The position numbers and the translations under genes were made by a program. This document shows, piece after piece, positions 1 through 9,917 of a DNA stretch of 64,000 nt. The first letter of the stretch is position 1; each line of letters starts with the position of its first letter. The DNA is from Adiantum capillus-veneris (Eukaryota; Streptophyta; Polypodiopsida; Polypodiales; Pteridaceae), in contig CM043966.1 in NCBI GenBank assembly GCA_014529385.2, forward strand, positions 37,483,239 to 37,547,238, written 5' to 3'. A model generated the notes under the pieces. It was not told where the DNA came from. It searched no databases and was given only the letters and a program-made list of their open reading frames with translations.

Positions 1-3000
1 CTTGGGTCAACATGTCTCCCAAATGTCATCTACTTTAGAAAGCACAAAAAGTGCTTGAGGAAATGCCTCTCTGAGATACCCTCTCTTTGAGTGTTTTGAT
101 TGCAAGATATGACCAATAGGGGCAAGGCCATGTGGTAGGAAGCTATGGGCTGTTTTCAAACGATGCAAAGTGAGGACATCTCTCCAGATGCAATTAACTA
201 CGCTTGAATTTTGAAGGCATGCGGCACTACACAAGACACTGATATGGGCAAAAGAATTCACGAAACGTGGTGCTTGGCACTGCCTTGGTCAACATGTAAG
301 CCAACTGTGGTCTACTTCAGAAAGGACATAAATGCTTCAAGAGCTTCCTGTCCATGTATCGTCTCTTGAATTGCACCAATTTGTAGATAAGCCCAACAGG
401 GGTAGGGGTAGGGCCAGGAAGCTTTAGGCTGTTTTCAATAGATGCGAACCCGGGGCATCTCTCTAGTTGCAATCACATATGCTTGCATCTTGAAGGCATG
501 TGGTAATAGTTATGGTCTGTTAAAAAAAAAACAAAGTGCTTGGCAGTGCCTTTGTTGACATGTGTGCTAGGTGTGGTGCGCTTCAGAAAGCACAAAAAGT
601 ACTTGAGGAGCTTCCTGTTTTGGATGTCGACTCTTTCAATGTGCTGATTTCTAGAGGCATGGCCAGGAACTTTTGGGCCTTTTCAAAACAGATGCAAACT
701 GAGGGACATCTCTCTAGTTGGAATCACCTATGCTTGCATCTTGAAGGTGTGTGGAACAATGCAAGAAGCTGATTTTGACAAAAGAATTTACAATAATATT
801 CAGGGCTTTTGGCAAAAAATGTAGTGCTTGGCACTCCCTTGGTTGACATGTACACCAAGTGTGGTGCACTTCAGCAAGCGCAAAAAGTGCTTGAGGAGCT
901 TCATGCCCGGATTGTCGACTCTTGAAATGCACTGATTGTGGCATATGCCAAACAAGGGCAGGGCGAGAAAGCTCTAGGGTATTTCAGCGGATGCAAAGCA
1001 AGGACATCTCTCAAGATGAAGCCACCTATGCTTTCCTCTTTAAGGCATGTCGCATTGCATAGGATAATGATACGGGGAAAAAAATTCATGATCATATTGT
1101 TGGTTAGGGGCTATTGAACAAGACATCATGCTTGGCAATGCCTTGGTAGAAATGACTGCTAAATGTTGTTTACTTAAAAAAGCACAAAAAGTGCTTGGAG
1201 AGATGTCTCTCCAAGATGCACCCTCTCTTGGAGTGTTTTGATTGCACAATATGCCCAACAAGGGCAGGGCCAAGAAGCTCTGGGCTGTTTTCAAAGGATG
1301 CAAAGTGAGGAAATCTCTCTAGATGCAATAAACTATGCTTGAATTTTGAAGGCATGTGGCACTACGCAAAACACTGATATGAGCAAAATAATTCATGAAA
1401 CGTGGTGCTTTGGCACTGCCTTGGTCAACATGTATGCCAATTATGGTCTACTTCAGAAAGCACAAAAGTGCTTGAGGAGATTCTTGTCCGTGATGTCGTC
1501 TCTTAGTGCACCAATTTCTAGAAATTCCCAACAAGGGCAGGGCTAGGAAGCTTTGGGTTGTTTTCAACAGATGCAAACCGGGGGCATCTCTCTAGTTGCA
1601 ATCACCTATTCTTGCATCTTGAAGGTGTGTGGCAATAACTATGGGATGTTTTAAAAAAAATGTAGTGCTTGGCACTACCTTGGTTGACATGTATGCTAGG
1701 TGGGGTGTGCTTCAGAAAGCACAAAAAGTGCTTGAGGAGCTTGATGTTGATTCATCAAGTGCACTAATTTACGAATATGTCCAACAGGGGTATGACCAAG
1801 AAGCTTTGGTATGTTTTTAGCAGATGCAAAATGGGGGACATCTCTCTAGTTGTAGTCACCTATGCTTGCATCTTGAAGGCATGTGGAACTATGCAAGACA
1901 CTGAAATTTGCAAACAAATTCACAATGATATTAATAGTCAAGGTTGTTGGAAGAAAATGAAGTGCTTGGCACTGCCTTGGTCGACATGTATGCCAAGTGT
2001 GGTGCACTTCAAAAAGAATAAAAAGTGATGAGGAGCTTCTTGTTCGGAATGTCAAATCTTGGATTGCAGTGATTGTGGGATATGCCAACAGGGGCATTGC
2101 AAGGAAACTCTGAGCTATTTTTAGCAGGTGCAAAGCGAGGACATCTCTCAAAATGAAGCCACCTATGCTTTCCTCTTGAACGCATGTCGCACTCCGATAT
2201 GGGAAAAATAATTCATGATCATATTGTTAGAAAGGGTTTATTAAAATAAAACATCATGCTTGGCAATGCCTTGGTTGACATGTCTACCAAAAGATATGAA
2301 AACATATCGTGCAGGGCAGGAACCTCTGGGATGTTTTCAAAGGATGCGAAGTGAGGGCATCTCTTGAGATGAAATTAACTATGCTTGAATCTTGAGGGCA
2401 GGTTGCACTATGCAAGACATTGATATGGGCAAAAGAATCCACATACGTGGTGCTTGGCACTGCCTTGGTCAACATGTAAGCCCATTGTGGTCTACTTCAA
2501 AAAGCACATAAATGCTTGAGGAGCTTCCTGTTTGTGATGTCATCTCCCAACAGGGGCAGGGCCAAGAAGCTTTTAACTATTTTCAGAAAATGCAAACCAA
2601 GGGTGTCTCTCTAGTTGCAATAATCTATGCTTTCATCTAGAAGGCGTGTGGCAATTTCTATGGGCAATTTTTCCAGATATGCCCAATAGGGGCAGGGTCA
2701 GGTAGCTTTGGGTTGTTTTCTGTAGATGCAAACTGGGGGCATCTCTCTAGTTGCAACCACCTATGCTTGTATCTTGAAGGCGTGTGGAACTACGCAAGAT
2801 GTTGATATCGGTAAAACAATTCTCAATAATATTAGTAGTTAGGCTGTTGGAAAAAAACATAGTGCTTGGCACTGCCTTGGTCGACATGCATGCCAAGTGT
2901 GGTGCACTTTAGAAAGCATGAAAAGTGCTTCAAGAGCTTCCTGTCCAAAATGTCAACACTTGGAATTCACTAAATGCGGGATATGTCGGATTGGGGCATG

Positions 3001-3845
3001 GCAAGGAAGCTTTGGGCTATTTTTAGTGGATGCAAAGTGAGGACATCTCTCAAGATGAAGCAAGCAATTCTTTCCTTTTGAAGGCATGTTGCACTATGTA
3101 GGACACTAATATGGGCAAAATTATTCTCGATTATATTGTTAGTAAGGGTCCATTGAAAGAAAACATTGTGTTTGGCAATGCCCTGGTACATGTCCGCCAA
3201 ATTTCCTCTACTTTAGAAAGCACAAAGAGTGCTTGAGGAAATGCCTATATGAGATGCCCTCTCTTGGAGTTTTTTGATCGAGGGACATGCCAAACAGAGG
3301 CAGGGCTAATGTGGTAGGATGCCCTAGGATATTTTCAAAGGATGCCAAATGAGGACATCTCTCTAGATGCAATGAACTATGCTTGAATTTTGAAGGCATG
3401 TGGTATTACGCAAGACATTGATATGGGCAAAAGAATTCACAAAACATGGTGCTTAGCACTACATTGCTCAACATGTGTTCCAATTGTGGTCTACTTTAGA
3501 AAGAAAAAAAGTGCTTGAGGAGCTTCCCATCCATGATGTCGTCTCTTGGAGTGCATTGACATGTAGATATGCCCAACAAGGGTGGGGCCAAGAAGCTTTG
3601 GGCTATTTTCAACAAATGCATCGTGGGAACCAGGGGTATCTCTCTAGTTGCAATAACCTATGCTTGCATCTTGAAGGCATATGGCAATTGTTATGGGATG
3701 TTCAGAAAGAATGTAGTGCTTGGCACTGCCTTTGTCGACATGTATGCCAGGTGTGGTGCACTTGAGAAAGCACAAAAAGTGCTTGAGGAGCTTCCTGTCA
3801 TGGATGTCGACTCTTCAAATGCACTTATTTTCTGAATATGCCCAA
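1..3845 (+). pseudogene. Degenerate tandem PPR (PLS-type) array
   Basis: Conceptual translation in shifting frames gives repeated pentatricopeptide motifs such as LGTALVDMYAKCG, LQKAQKVLEELP and TYACILKACGT. The conserved nucleotide signature for LG(T/N)ALV recurs near 268, 537, 825, 1128, 1405, 1666, 1960, 2256, 2450, 2860, 3168, 3450 and 3717, about 13 units of 260-300 bp. Plant PLS-class PPR proteins bind organellar RNA for editing, splicing or stabilisation. This copy cannot be translated: every unit has stops or frameshifts, one unit near 2660 is mostly deleted, and no start, E or DYW domain is present. The longest open stretches are 1777-2028 and 3569-3835. The array runs off the left edge and is cut in mid-motif by the Copia-1 LTR at 3846. 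PPR identity is secure; class and organism are inferred. Confidence 0.85.
1..3845 (+). repeat. Higher-order repeat of about 1.1 kb (four PPR units)
   Basis: Marker units recur in a fixed order. The block with ATTCATGATCATATTGTT is near 1085 and 2211, and a diverged form is near 3120. The segment at position 1 matches the one near 1140. The spacing is about 1.13 kb, then 0.91 kb where part of a unit is deleted near 2640-2700. The array therefore grew by duplication of a four-unit block rather than of single motifs. Confidence 0.65.
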
Positions 3846-4180
3846 TGTTACCATATACATGTGGTAGTGATGTGTGTGAACACACTTAGGACCGTCGGGG
3901 CATTTTTCCCCTCAATAGGAGGTTTTCCCCCCCCTGTGCATTGTATATACGCCCATCATTCTAGGGCTATCTATCTTTCCATTTCACACTAATTAACACA
4001 CTCTTTGTTGTGTGCCTTGAGCTTCCTTTGTCTTTTCCAAGCTGTGTGTGTTTTCTTGCAACCCTAATTCCAACAATTGGTATAAGAGCATGTTACATCC
4101 TCCCGACTTAGTCGCGAGCAGCTCCAACACACGCCTGCCAACTTTCTTCGATTTCTATGAGATTTGGCGAGTGTGTGCAG
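3846..4180 (+). repeat. Copia-1 outer 5' LTR (LTR-A, 3846-4075) plus primer site and leader
   Basis: LTR-A is 230 bp, begins TGTTACC and ends CCAACA. A primer-binding site, TGGTATAAGAGC (4078-4089), matches the usual TGGTATCAGAGC with one change. About 90 bp of leader follows, then a second LTR begins directly at 4181. LTR-A is more diverged from the 3' LTR than LTR-B is, for example CATTTCACACTAATTAAC against GCACACTAAGTAAC, so it is probably the older copy. Confidence 0.85.
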
Positions 4181-4408
4181 TGTTACCATATACATGTGGT
4201 AGTGATGTGTGTGAACACACTAGGACCGTCGGGGCATTTTCCCACCTCTTTAGGAGGTTTTTCCCCGCGAGCATTGTATATACGCCCATCACTCTAGGGC
4301 TATCTATCTTTCCATTGCACACTAAGTAACACACTCTCTATTGTGTGCCTTGAGCTTCCTTCGTCTTCTCTAAGCTGTGTGCGTTTCTCTGCAACCCTAA
4401 TTCCAACA
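4181..4408 (+). repeat. Copia-1 inner 5' LTR (LTR-B)
   Basis: This 228-bp LTR is collinear with LTR-A and with the 3' LTR at 9384. It contains a TATA-like TGTATATACG near 4274. It is followed by the primer site CGGTATCAGAGT and a leader that also matches the leader after LTR-A. Its closer match to the 3' LTR makes it the true 5' LTR of the 3' LTR's element. Confidence 0.85.
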
Positions 4409-4410
4409 AT

Positions 4411-4422
4411 CGGTATCAGAGT
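4411..4422 (+). other. Copia-1 primer-binding site
   Basis: CGGTATCAGAGT follows LTR-B after two bases. It matches the plant initiator-Met tRNA primer site TGGTATCAGAGC except at the first and last base. Confidence 0.75.
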
Positions 4423-4761
4423 AGGTTGCGTCCTCCTGGGCTTAGTCGTCTGCTGGAGCCTGCTCACTTTCTCCAATTTCAGTGAGGTTTGGCAAGCGCC
4501 CACAGGTTGAAAAATATTTTGGGAAGGCTCATATAGCTCAGTCTGCTCAGATTTTTAATTCGAGCTCATTTCGGCCTCCGTTTCCACTACAGGCAGGTTT
4601 GCACGGGCAATTTTGTTATTTTGTGCAGAATTTTTGTCAGTGTTGTTTCCTGCATAACAGGTGCCTTACAGTATTCTACGGATTGTGCTATATAGCATGT
4701 GTTGTTCTCGCTTCATTTCTCCTATTTTTGGGCAGTTTTCACATTAGGTGTAGCCTTTACC

Positions 4762-5413
4762 ATGGCTGACAACAACATAGATGTGTTCAAGATGTTTGCT
4801 GCTGAGGACAGGTTGGATGGGGACAATTACCCTATGTGGGCTTATATGATGCAACATGTTCTTGTGTCAAAGGGTGTCTGGAACATTGTGCAGGGCATTG
4901 ATGTACGTTCTGGTTGTGAGGATGTAGGCGATGTTGAGGATGTTGCAGGTCTCGCTGCAAGGATTGCTGCTATTAGAGTTGTTTTGCCCTACGGCAAAAC
5001 AAGCTCGTTGGGATGTAAAGGATGTGCAGGCTCATGCATTGATTGTGTTATCTATGAAGCGCACCATTGTTCCTCACATTCGTTCAACAAAATCTGCAAA
5101 ACAGGCTTGGGATATTCTAGCAGGTCTTTATGCAAGCCGCAATGAGGCTAAAATTGCTTTGCTGCGTAAAGAGCTGGAATCGAAGATTATGCATGAGGAA
5201 GATGATATGGACACTTTCCTTCTTTGTGTCAAGGATATCAATGAGCAACTTATTTCTGCAGGTGAAGTCATTTCAGACAGTTCCCTTGTGCAGACTGTTC
5301 TTGATGCCTTACCAGATTCTTACCAGACTTTTGCTAGTACTTGGAGACTTGTGACCCAAGGAAATCCTGAAGTTGTCAAGTTTGATGCATTATGCACATT
5401 GCTATTGCACTAG
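4762..5413 (+). pseudogene. Copia-1 gag (capsid/UBN2-like), frameshifted
   Basis: The likely start is the ATG at 4762 (MADNNIDVFKMF), about 350 bp after the primer site. The protein begins like a copia gag, with LDGDNYPMWAYMM followed by a region typical of UBN2/gag_pre domains (IVLSMKRTIVPHIRS, AWDILAGLYASRNEAK, ALPDSYQTF). The reading frame changes near 4980-4990 and closes at 5413; gag sequence continues in fragments to about 5950. Gag proteins form the virus-like particle that packages element RNA. With the frameshift no full capsid can be made. Confidence 0.8.
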
Positions 5414-5575
5414 TCACTTTCCAAAAAAAACAAGACTAGGCAGCGTGTAGTTGAACAGGCTTTTATTGCATCTTAGAGAAAGGGTGGTAACAACAATACA
5501 ACCACTTCTTATGGTTCTGCTGCCAGTGAAAAAAAATCTGTTCCTAATGCTTCTGCTAGCAACAATTCGGCTGGA

Positions 5576-5825
5576 AATTCTGGTGATAAGAACAAAAGAA
5601 AATGCGTTGCCACTATTGTAAAGCTAATGATCACTTGATCAAGTTGTGTCCTAAGTTGAAGGCCAAAGAGGCTATGAAGAAAGAGGGTGGTTCCACTGCA
5701 AATTCTGGTGATAAGAACAAAAGAAAATGCGTTGCCACTATTGTAAAGCTAATGATCACTTGATCAAGTTGTGTCCTAAGTTGAAGGCCAAAGAGGCTAT
5801 GAAGAAAGAGGGTGGTTCCACTGCA
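5576..5825 (+). repeat. 125-bp tandem duplication over the Copia-1 zinc knuckle
   Basis: The segment starting AATTCTGGTGATAAGAAC at 5576 is repeated at 5701. It encodes a CCHC knuckle (C-H-Y-C, then H and C in the 2-4-4 spacing, CHYCKANDHLIKLC). Because 125 is not a multiple of three, the duplication also shifts the frame. Confidence 0.85.
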
Positions 5826-5953
5826 AATGCTGGTTCCACTACAAATGCAGCCATTGTTGAGTCTTCTGTGAAGGAGACTCTGTTGCTGATGTTGATGTAG
5901 AATGGGCTTTTAGTGCAAAGTGCACTTACAATCCTGCTGTCCATGATGCATGC

Positions 5954-7125
5954 ATGTCAGTTGTTGCTGCAGATTCACATGTATGGTATTTTGACAGTGG
6001 TGCTACAAAGCACATTATCTCACATCGTGAATTGTTCACCTCTCTCGAGTCTGTCCCTCATGGGAATTTAGTCACTTGTGCCAACAATGCCTCTTATCCG
6101 GTTCAGAGAATTGGAAAGATTGTGCTTACTGCTGCAAATGGCAGTTCCTTCACACTTGTTGATGCACTTTATGTACTTGGGATCAAGAAGAATCTCTTTT
6201 CTATATCCGCACTTGCTAGACTTGGACTTGTAGTCAAATTTGTGGATGACAGATGTACAGTTCATGATCTCAGTTTTGGTGATGAAATTGTTACATCTGG
6301 CCTTTTGTGCCATGGGCTGTATAAGCTCAGTTTGTATGACAAGTGTGGACAAAATTTTGCAAATGCTGTTGTAGATTCAAGGGCTATTTCAGATGCAAAA
6401 CTTTGGCATGCACGTTTTGGTCATCTGAATTTTGCCAGTTTGCTGTGTTTGCCGAAATCTGATATGGTTGCTTCTTTGCCGCCTCTTGAAGCACCTATCA
6501 AACATGTTTGTGAAGGCTGTATTCTGGGTAAAATACAGCGTTCTAAGTTTCCAAAGGATGGTTCAGTTAGGGCCACATGCGGGTTGCAGCTTGTGCATAG
6601 TGATGTTTGTGGGCCCATGCAAACTCCATCCTTGGGCAATTACCTGTACTTCGTGACCTTCATTGATGATTACTCCAGGCATGCATGGGTATTTCCGCTT
6701 AAAGAAAAGTCCAAAGTTTTTTGTGCTTCAAACAATTTCTGGCTGAAAATGTCTCGAAATGTACTATGGGCAACCTCCGTTCCGATTGAGGGGGGGAGTA
6801 TATGTCTCATGAATTTAATGCATTTCTAGCTAGTCGTGGGATAAAACACCAATGTACAGTGCCTTATACACCTCAACAAAATGGTGTTGCTGAGAGGAAA
6901 AATAGGTCACTTACAAAAATGGCACGATGTATGGTCAAAAGTCAAGCTTTGCGGCATTCTTTTTGGCTTGAGACCATCATGTGTGCCACTTATGTACTTA
7001 ACAGGTGTCCTACGAAAGCTTTGCAGTCTATTAATCCATATGAAGCATGGCATGATAGAAAGCCTTCTATTGAGCATATGCATGTTTTTGGTTGTTTGGC
7101 ATATGCTTTGGTGCCACAAACATAG
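5954..7125 (+). pseudogene. Copia-1 protease and integrase
   Basis: The open stretch 5954-6829 starts at the protease, WYFDSGATKH, with the catalytic D-S-G intact. The GAG-pre-integrase zinc region follows (LWHARFGHLNFASL, then C-x2-C in CEGCILGK), then the integrase core (LVHSDVCGPMQ, VTFIDDYSRHAWVF). A frameshift near 6800 moves the rest into 6802-7125 (YTPQQNGVAERKNRSL, HVFGCLAYALVP). Integrase joins element cDNA to host DNA. The catalytic first D and second D regions are visible, as is the E of the NGVAERKN segment, but the product is split. Confidence 0.85.
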
Positions 7126-7639
7126 CACAGAAAATTGGATGATAAGGTTGTCAAATTATTTTTGTTGGTTATAGTGCTGAAAGCAAAGGTTACAGGTTGT
7201 ATCATCCGCAAACAAAGCGTATTCTGGTTTCACGGGATGTAGTGTTTGTGGAAGATTCTGTTCAGCCCTTGCTGTAATGTACTCGAGAGAGTAATGTAAG
7301 CTCACAGGACATTTATGACACTTTGTTGCCTCTTTTCAGTGGTGGAAGTTCGAATGTAAATCCCAATGAGGCAAATGTACAACCTATGGGGGTTTCCAAA
7401 ATTGTTACAGATCAGCCTATTCCTGATGCAGATGTACATGATGTACTTGATGAGGAAAGGGCTGAAAATGAGCAGGCTAGAGGTATGCCAAAATGACTAG
7501 TGTATACATTGCATGACAGTAAATTGGATGCACCTTTGTCTAGTCGTACTCGTTCAAGCTCTCACCATGCATCTTATGCATCAGATTGTTATGCTTTGTT
7601 GGCTGTGTCTAGCTTACATGATGTTAAGGAACCTCTCTC

Positions 7640-9308
7640 TTTTGATGAAGCATAGAATTCAGAAAATTGGATGGCTGCCGTGCAATGAGAATATGATGCA
7701 CTTATAGAAAATGACACATGGACTTTATGTGATTTGCCTCCTGGCAAAAAGGCCATTGGTACAAAGTGGGTTTACAATTTGAAACACAAGCCGGATGGTG
7801 AGATCGATCGACATAAGGCTTGACTTGTTGCAAAGGGTTATGCACAACAAAAAGGCATAGATTATGAAGAGACTTTTTCTCCCACTTGTCGTATGACTAT
7901 TGTGCATTTTCTATGTGCATTGGAAGCTCATTTTGGTTGGGATGTACATCAATCACACATTGTTACTGCTTTCTTGAATGGTGACATATTTGAGGAAGTT
8001 TATGTAATGCAACCTCGCGGTTTTGTCATAAGGACAATAGGACAAAGTGTGCAGATGTAAGAAGGCTTTGTATGGGTTGAAGCAATCTCCTCGTGCTTGG
8101 TATGAGAAAGCTGACACTCATTTGGTCAAACGAGGCTTTCGTAACAATCCAACATAAAACACACTGTATGTAAAGCGTAAGGGTGATGTACTTCTCATTG
8201 TGGTTCTCTATGTAGATGATTTGCTGATCATCACTGGACCGAATGAGGGACATATTGCTGAAGTTAAGGCTGATTTGAATGCTACTGTCAAGATGAAAGA
8301 TTTGGGGCTGTTGCATCATTACTTGGGTATACAGTTTAAGTAGCGTGATGGTGGTATTACCTTGTGTCAGAAAAGTTACATAGAGACATTGCTATATAAG
8401 GTTGGACTTGAGGATTGCAAACCTATTGCCATTCCCATGGAAACATATTTGAAGTTGAGTCTACATGATGCTGGTGATCCTGCTGATGTCACTCTTTACC
8501 AAACTGCTATTGGCTGCCTCATTTATGTATGCTACACAAGGCCAGATATTGAGTTTGCAGTCTCACAGGTCAACAGATTTATGCATAGCCCAGGGTCGAA
8601 GCATTGGCAGGCTGTCAAGAGGATTTTTTACTACCTTAGTAGCACTTTACATCTTGGCTTGTTTTATCCCAAGGGGGGATAATTGTCGCCAGACTTACAT
8701 GCTTTTTTGGACTCAGATTGGGTTGGTTGTTTCGACACACAAGTGTCCACAAGTGGTTTTTGTTTCATGCTTGGCAGTTCATGTATATCATGGTTGAACA
8801 AGAAGCAACCTACTGTGGCCACTTCGAGTTGTGAGGCTGAGTACAAGGCAATCTTCATAGCTACGGTTGAGTGTGTATGGCTCAGACGTCTTATGGCTGA
8901 TTTGGGTGTTGGACAGGACACTGCCAACACTATCTACACTGACAGGACACTGCCAACACTATCTACACTGACAGTCAGAGCATATTGGCAATCTTCATAG
9001 CTACGGTTGAGTGTGTATGGCTCAGACGTCTTATGGCTGATTTGGGTGTTGGACAGGACACTGCCAACACTATCTACACTGACAGTCAGAGCATATTGGC
9101 AGTTGCGAGGAACCTAGTTTTTCATGCTCGCACAAAGCACATTGAGGTGCATTATCACTATGTCAGGGAGAGGTTCTCAGCAGGAGAGATCAGCTTGGCT
9201 TATGTGCCAACACAAGACAACCTTGCAGATCTTTTCACAATGGCATTGTCTCGTGAGAAGCTTGAAGCTTTCCGCAAAGATTTGGGCTTACTCCCCTTTG
9301 TGGACTGA
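7640..9308 (+). pseudogene. Copia-1 reverse transcriptase and RNase H
   Basis: RT begins near 7660 (ENDTWTLCDLPPGKKAIG, GTKWVYNLKHKPDGE) and has several stops. The catalytic Y-V-D-D is encoded at 8209-8220. The RT C-terminus and RNase H region occupy 8362-9308 (IGCLIYVCYTRPDIEFAVSQ, SCEAEYKAIF, KHIEVHYHYVRERF), broken by a TAA near 8683 and a local duplication. The tail (FTMALSREKLEAFRKDLGL) is the usual copia C-terminus, 75 bp before the 3' LTR. Confidence 0.85.
8849..9098 (+). repeat. Tandem duplication inside Copia-1 RNase H
   Basis: The sequence GCAATCTTCATAGCTACGG and the following ~95 bp occur at 8849 and again at 8988, with an extra partial copy (GACAGGACACTGCCAACAC) at 8941. The RNase H reading therefore runs through the same segment twice. 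Confidence 0.85.
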
Positions 9309-9383
9309 TCATGTCCTCAGGGCATGGAACTTCCCCTTACTCATGTGCCAGCTCTCGTTCATCGCATCACTCGAGGGGGGATT

Positions 9384-9576
9384 TGTTACCATATACATGT
9401 GGTAGCGATGTGTGTGAACACACTAGGACCGCCAGGGCATTTTTCCCTCTTTAGGAGGTTTTTTCCCCTGAGCATTGTATATACGCCCATCACTCTAGGG
9501 CTATCTATCTTTCCTTTGCACACTAAGTAACACACTCTCTATTGTGTGTCTTAAGCTTCTTTTGTCTTCTCCAAGC
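9384..9576 (+). repeat. Copia-1 3' LTR, truncated
   Basis: It begins TGTTACCATATACATG after a purine tract and is collinear with LTR-B up to CTCCAAGC. The last ~33 bp found in LTR-B (from TGTGTGCGTTTC) are missing because Copia-2 begins at 9577. Confidence 0.9.
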
Positions 9577-9835
9577 TGATGGGGAGGAGCTGGGAGCACA
9601 GCGGAAGAAGAATACGCACGCACACACTCACACACACAACATCATAGCTACACACAGGTTGAAGGGGGAGAGCCAACGTACTGTATGCCCCCTTTCTTTC
9701 TTCTCTTATCTTATGCACTAAGGCACAATACACATTGTACTTAGTGTTAGTGGCTCACACAAGTGTATAGCTGTACACTTAGGGTTAGCGGCAGTTAGTG
9801 ATGGGCTGTCGGCCACATGGCCATTAAACCTAACA
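9577..9835 (-). repeat. Copia-2 3' LTR
   Basis: On the - strand this reads TGTTAGGTTTAATGGCC to CCTCCCCATCA, about 259 bp with TG...CA ends. It follows directly after the purine tract CAAGTGGGAGAA. Confidence 0.75.
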
Positions 9836-9917
9836 TTCTCCCACTTGATGGCCAATGTGGGAGACTATAAAAATGGAAGAGCACCACTCTTCACCCAATG
9901 CCCATCAACTCATGACA

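Larger units (their letters stand above)
3846..9576 (+). mobile_element. Copia-1: Ty1/copia LTR retrotransposon, degenerate
   Basis: The element has LTRs of about 230 bp starting TGTTACCATATACATG, initiator-Met-type primer sites, then gag, zinc knuckle, protease, integrase, RT and RNase H, which is the Ty1/copia order. A purine tract (TCGAGGGGGG, 9371-9380) precedes the 3' LTR at 9384. Stops and frameshifts run through gag and pol, so it cannot move by itself. It landed inside the PPR array; the five bases before it are CCCAA, but the far target copy is not identifiable because Copia-2 interrupts the 3' LTR at 9577. Copia-3 (40546-43375) belongs to the same family. Confidence 0.9.

Noticed and set aside
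1-3400. Minus-strand open frames of 60-101 residues across the PPR array
   Set aside because: They are antisense shadows of the repeat and recur with its period.
1-3845. CRISPR-like or satellite array
   Set aside because: Units of ~280 bp encode PPR motifs and have no spacer pattern.
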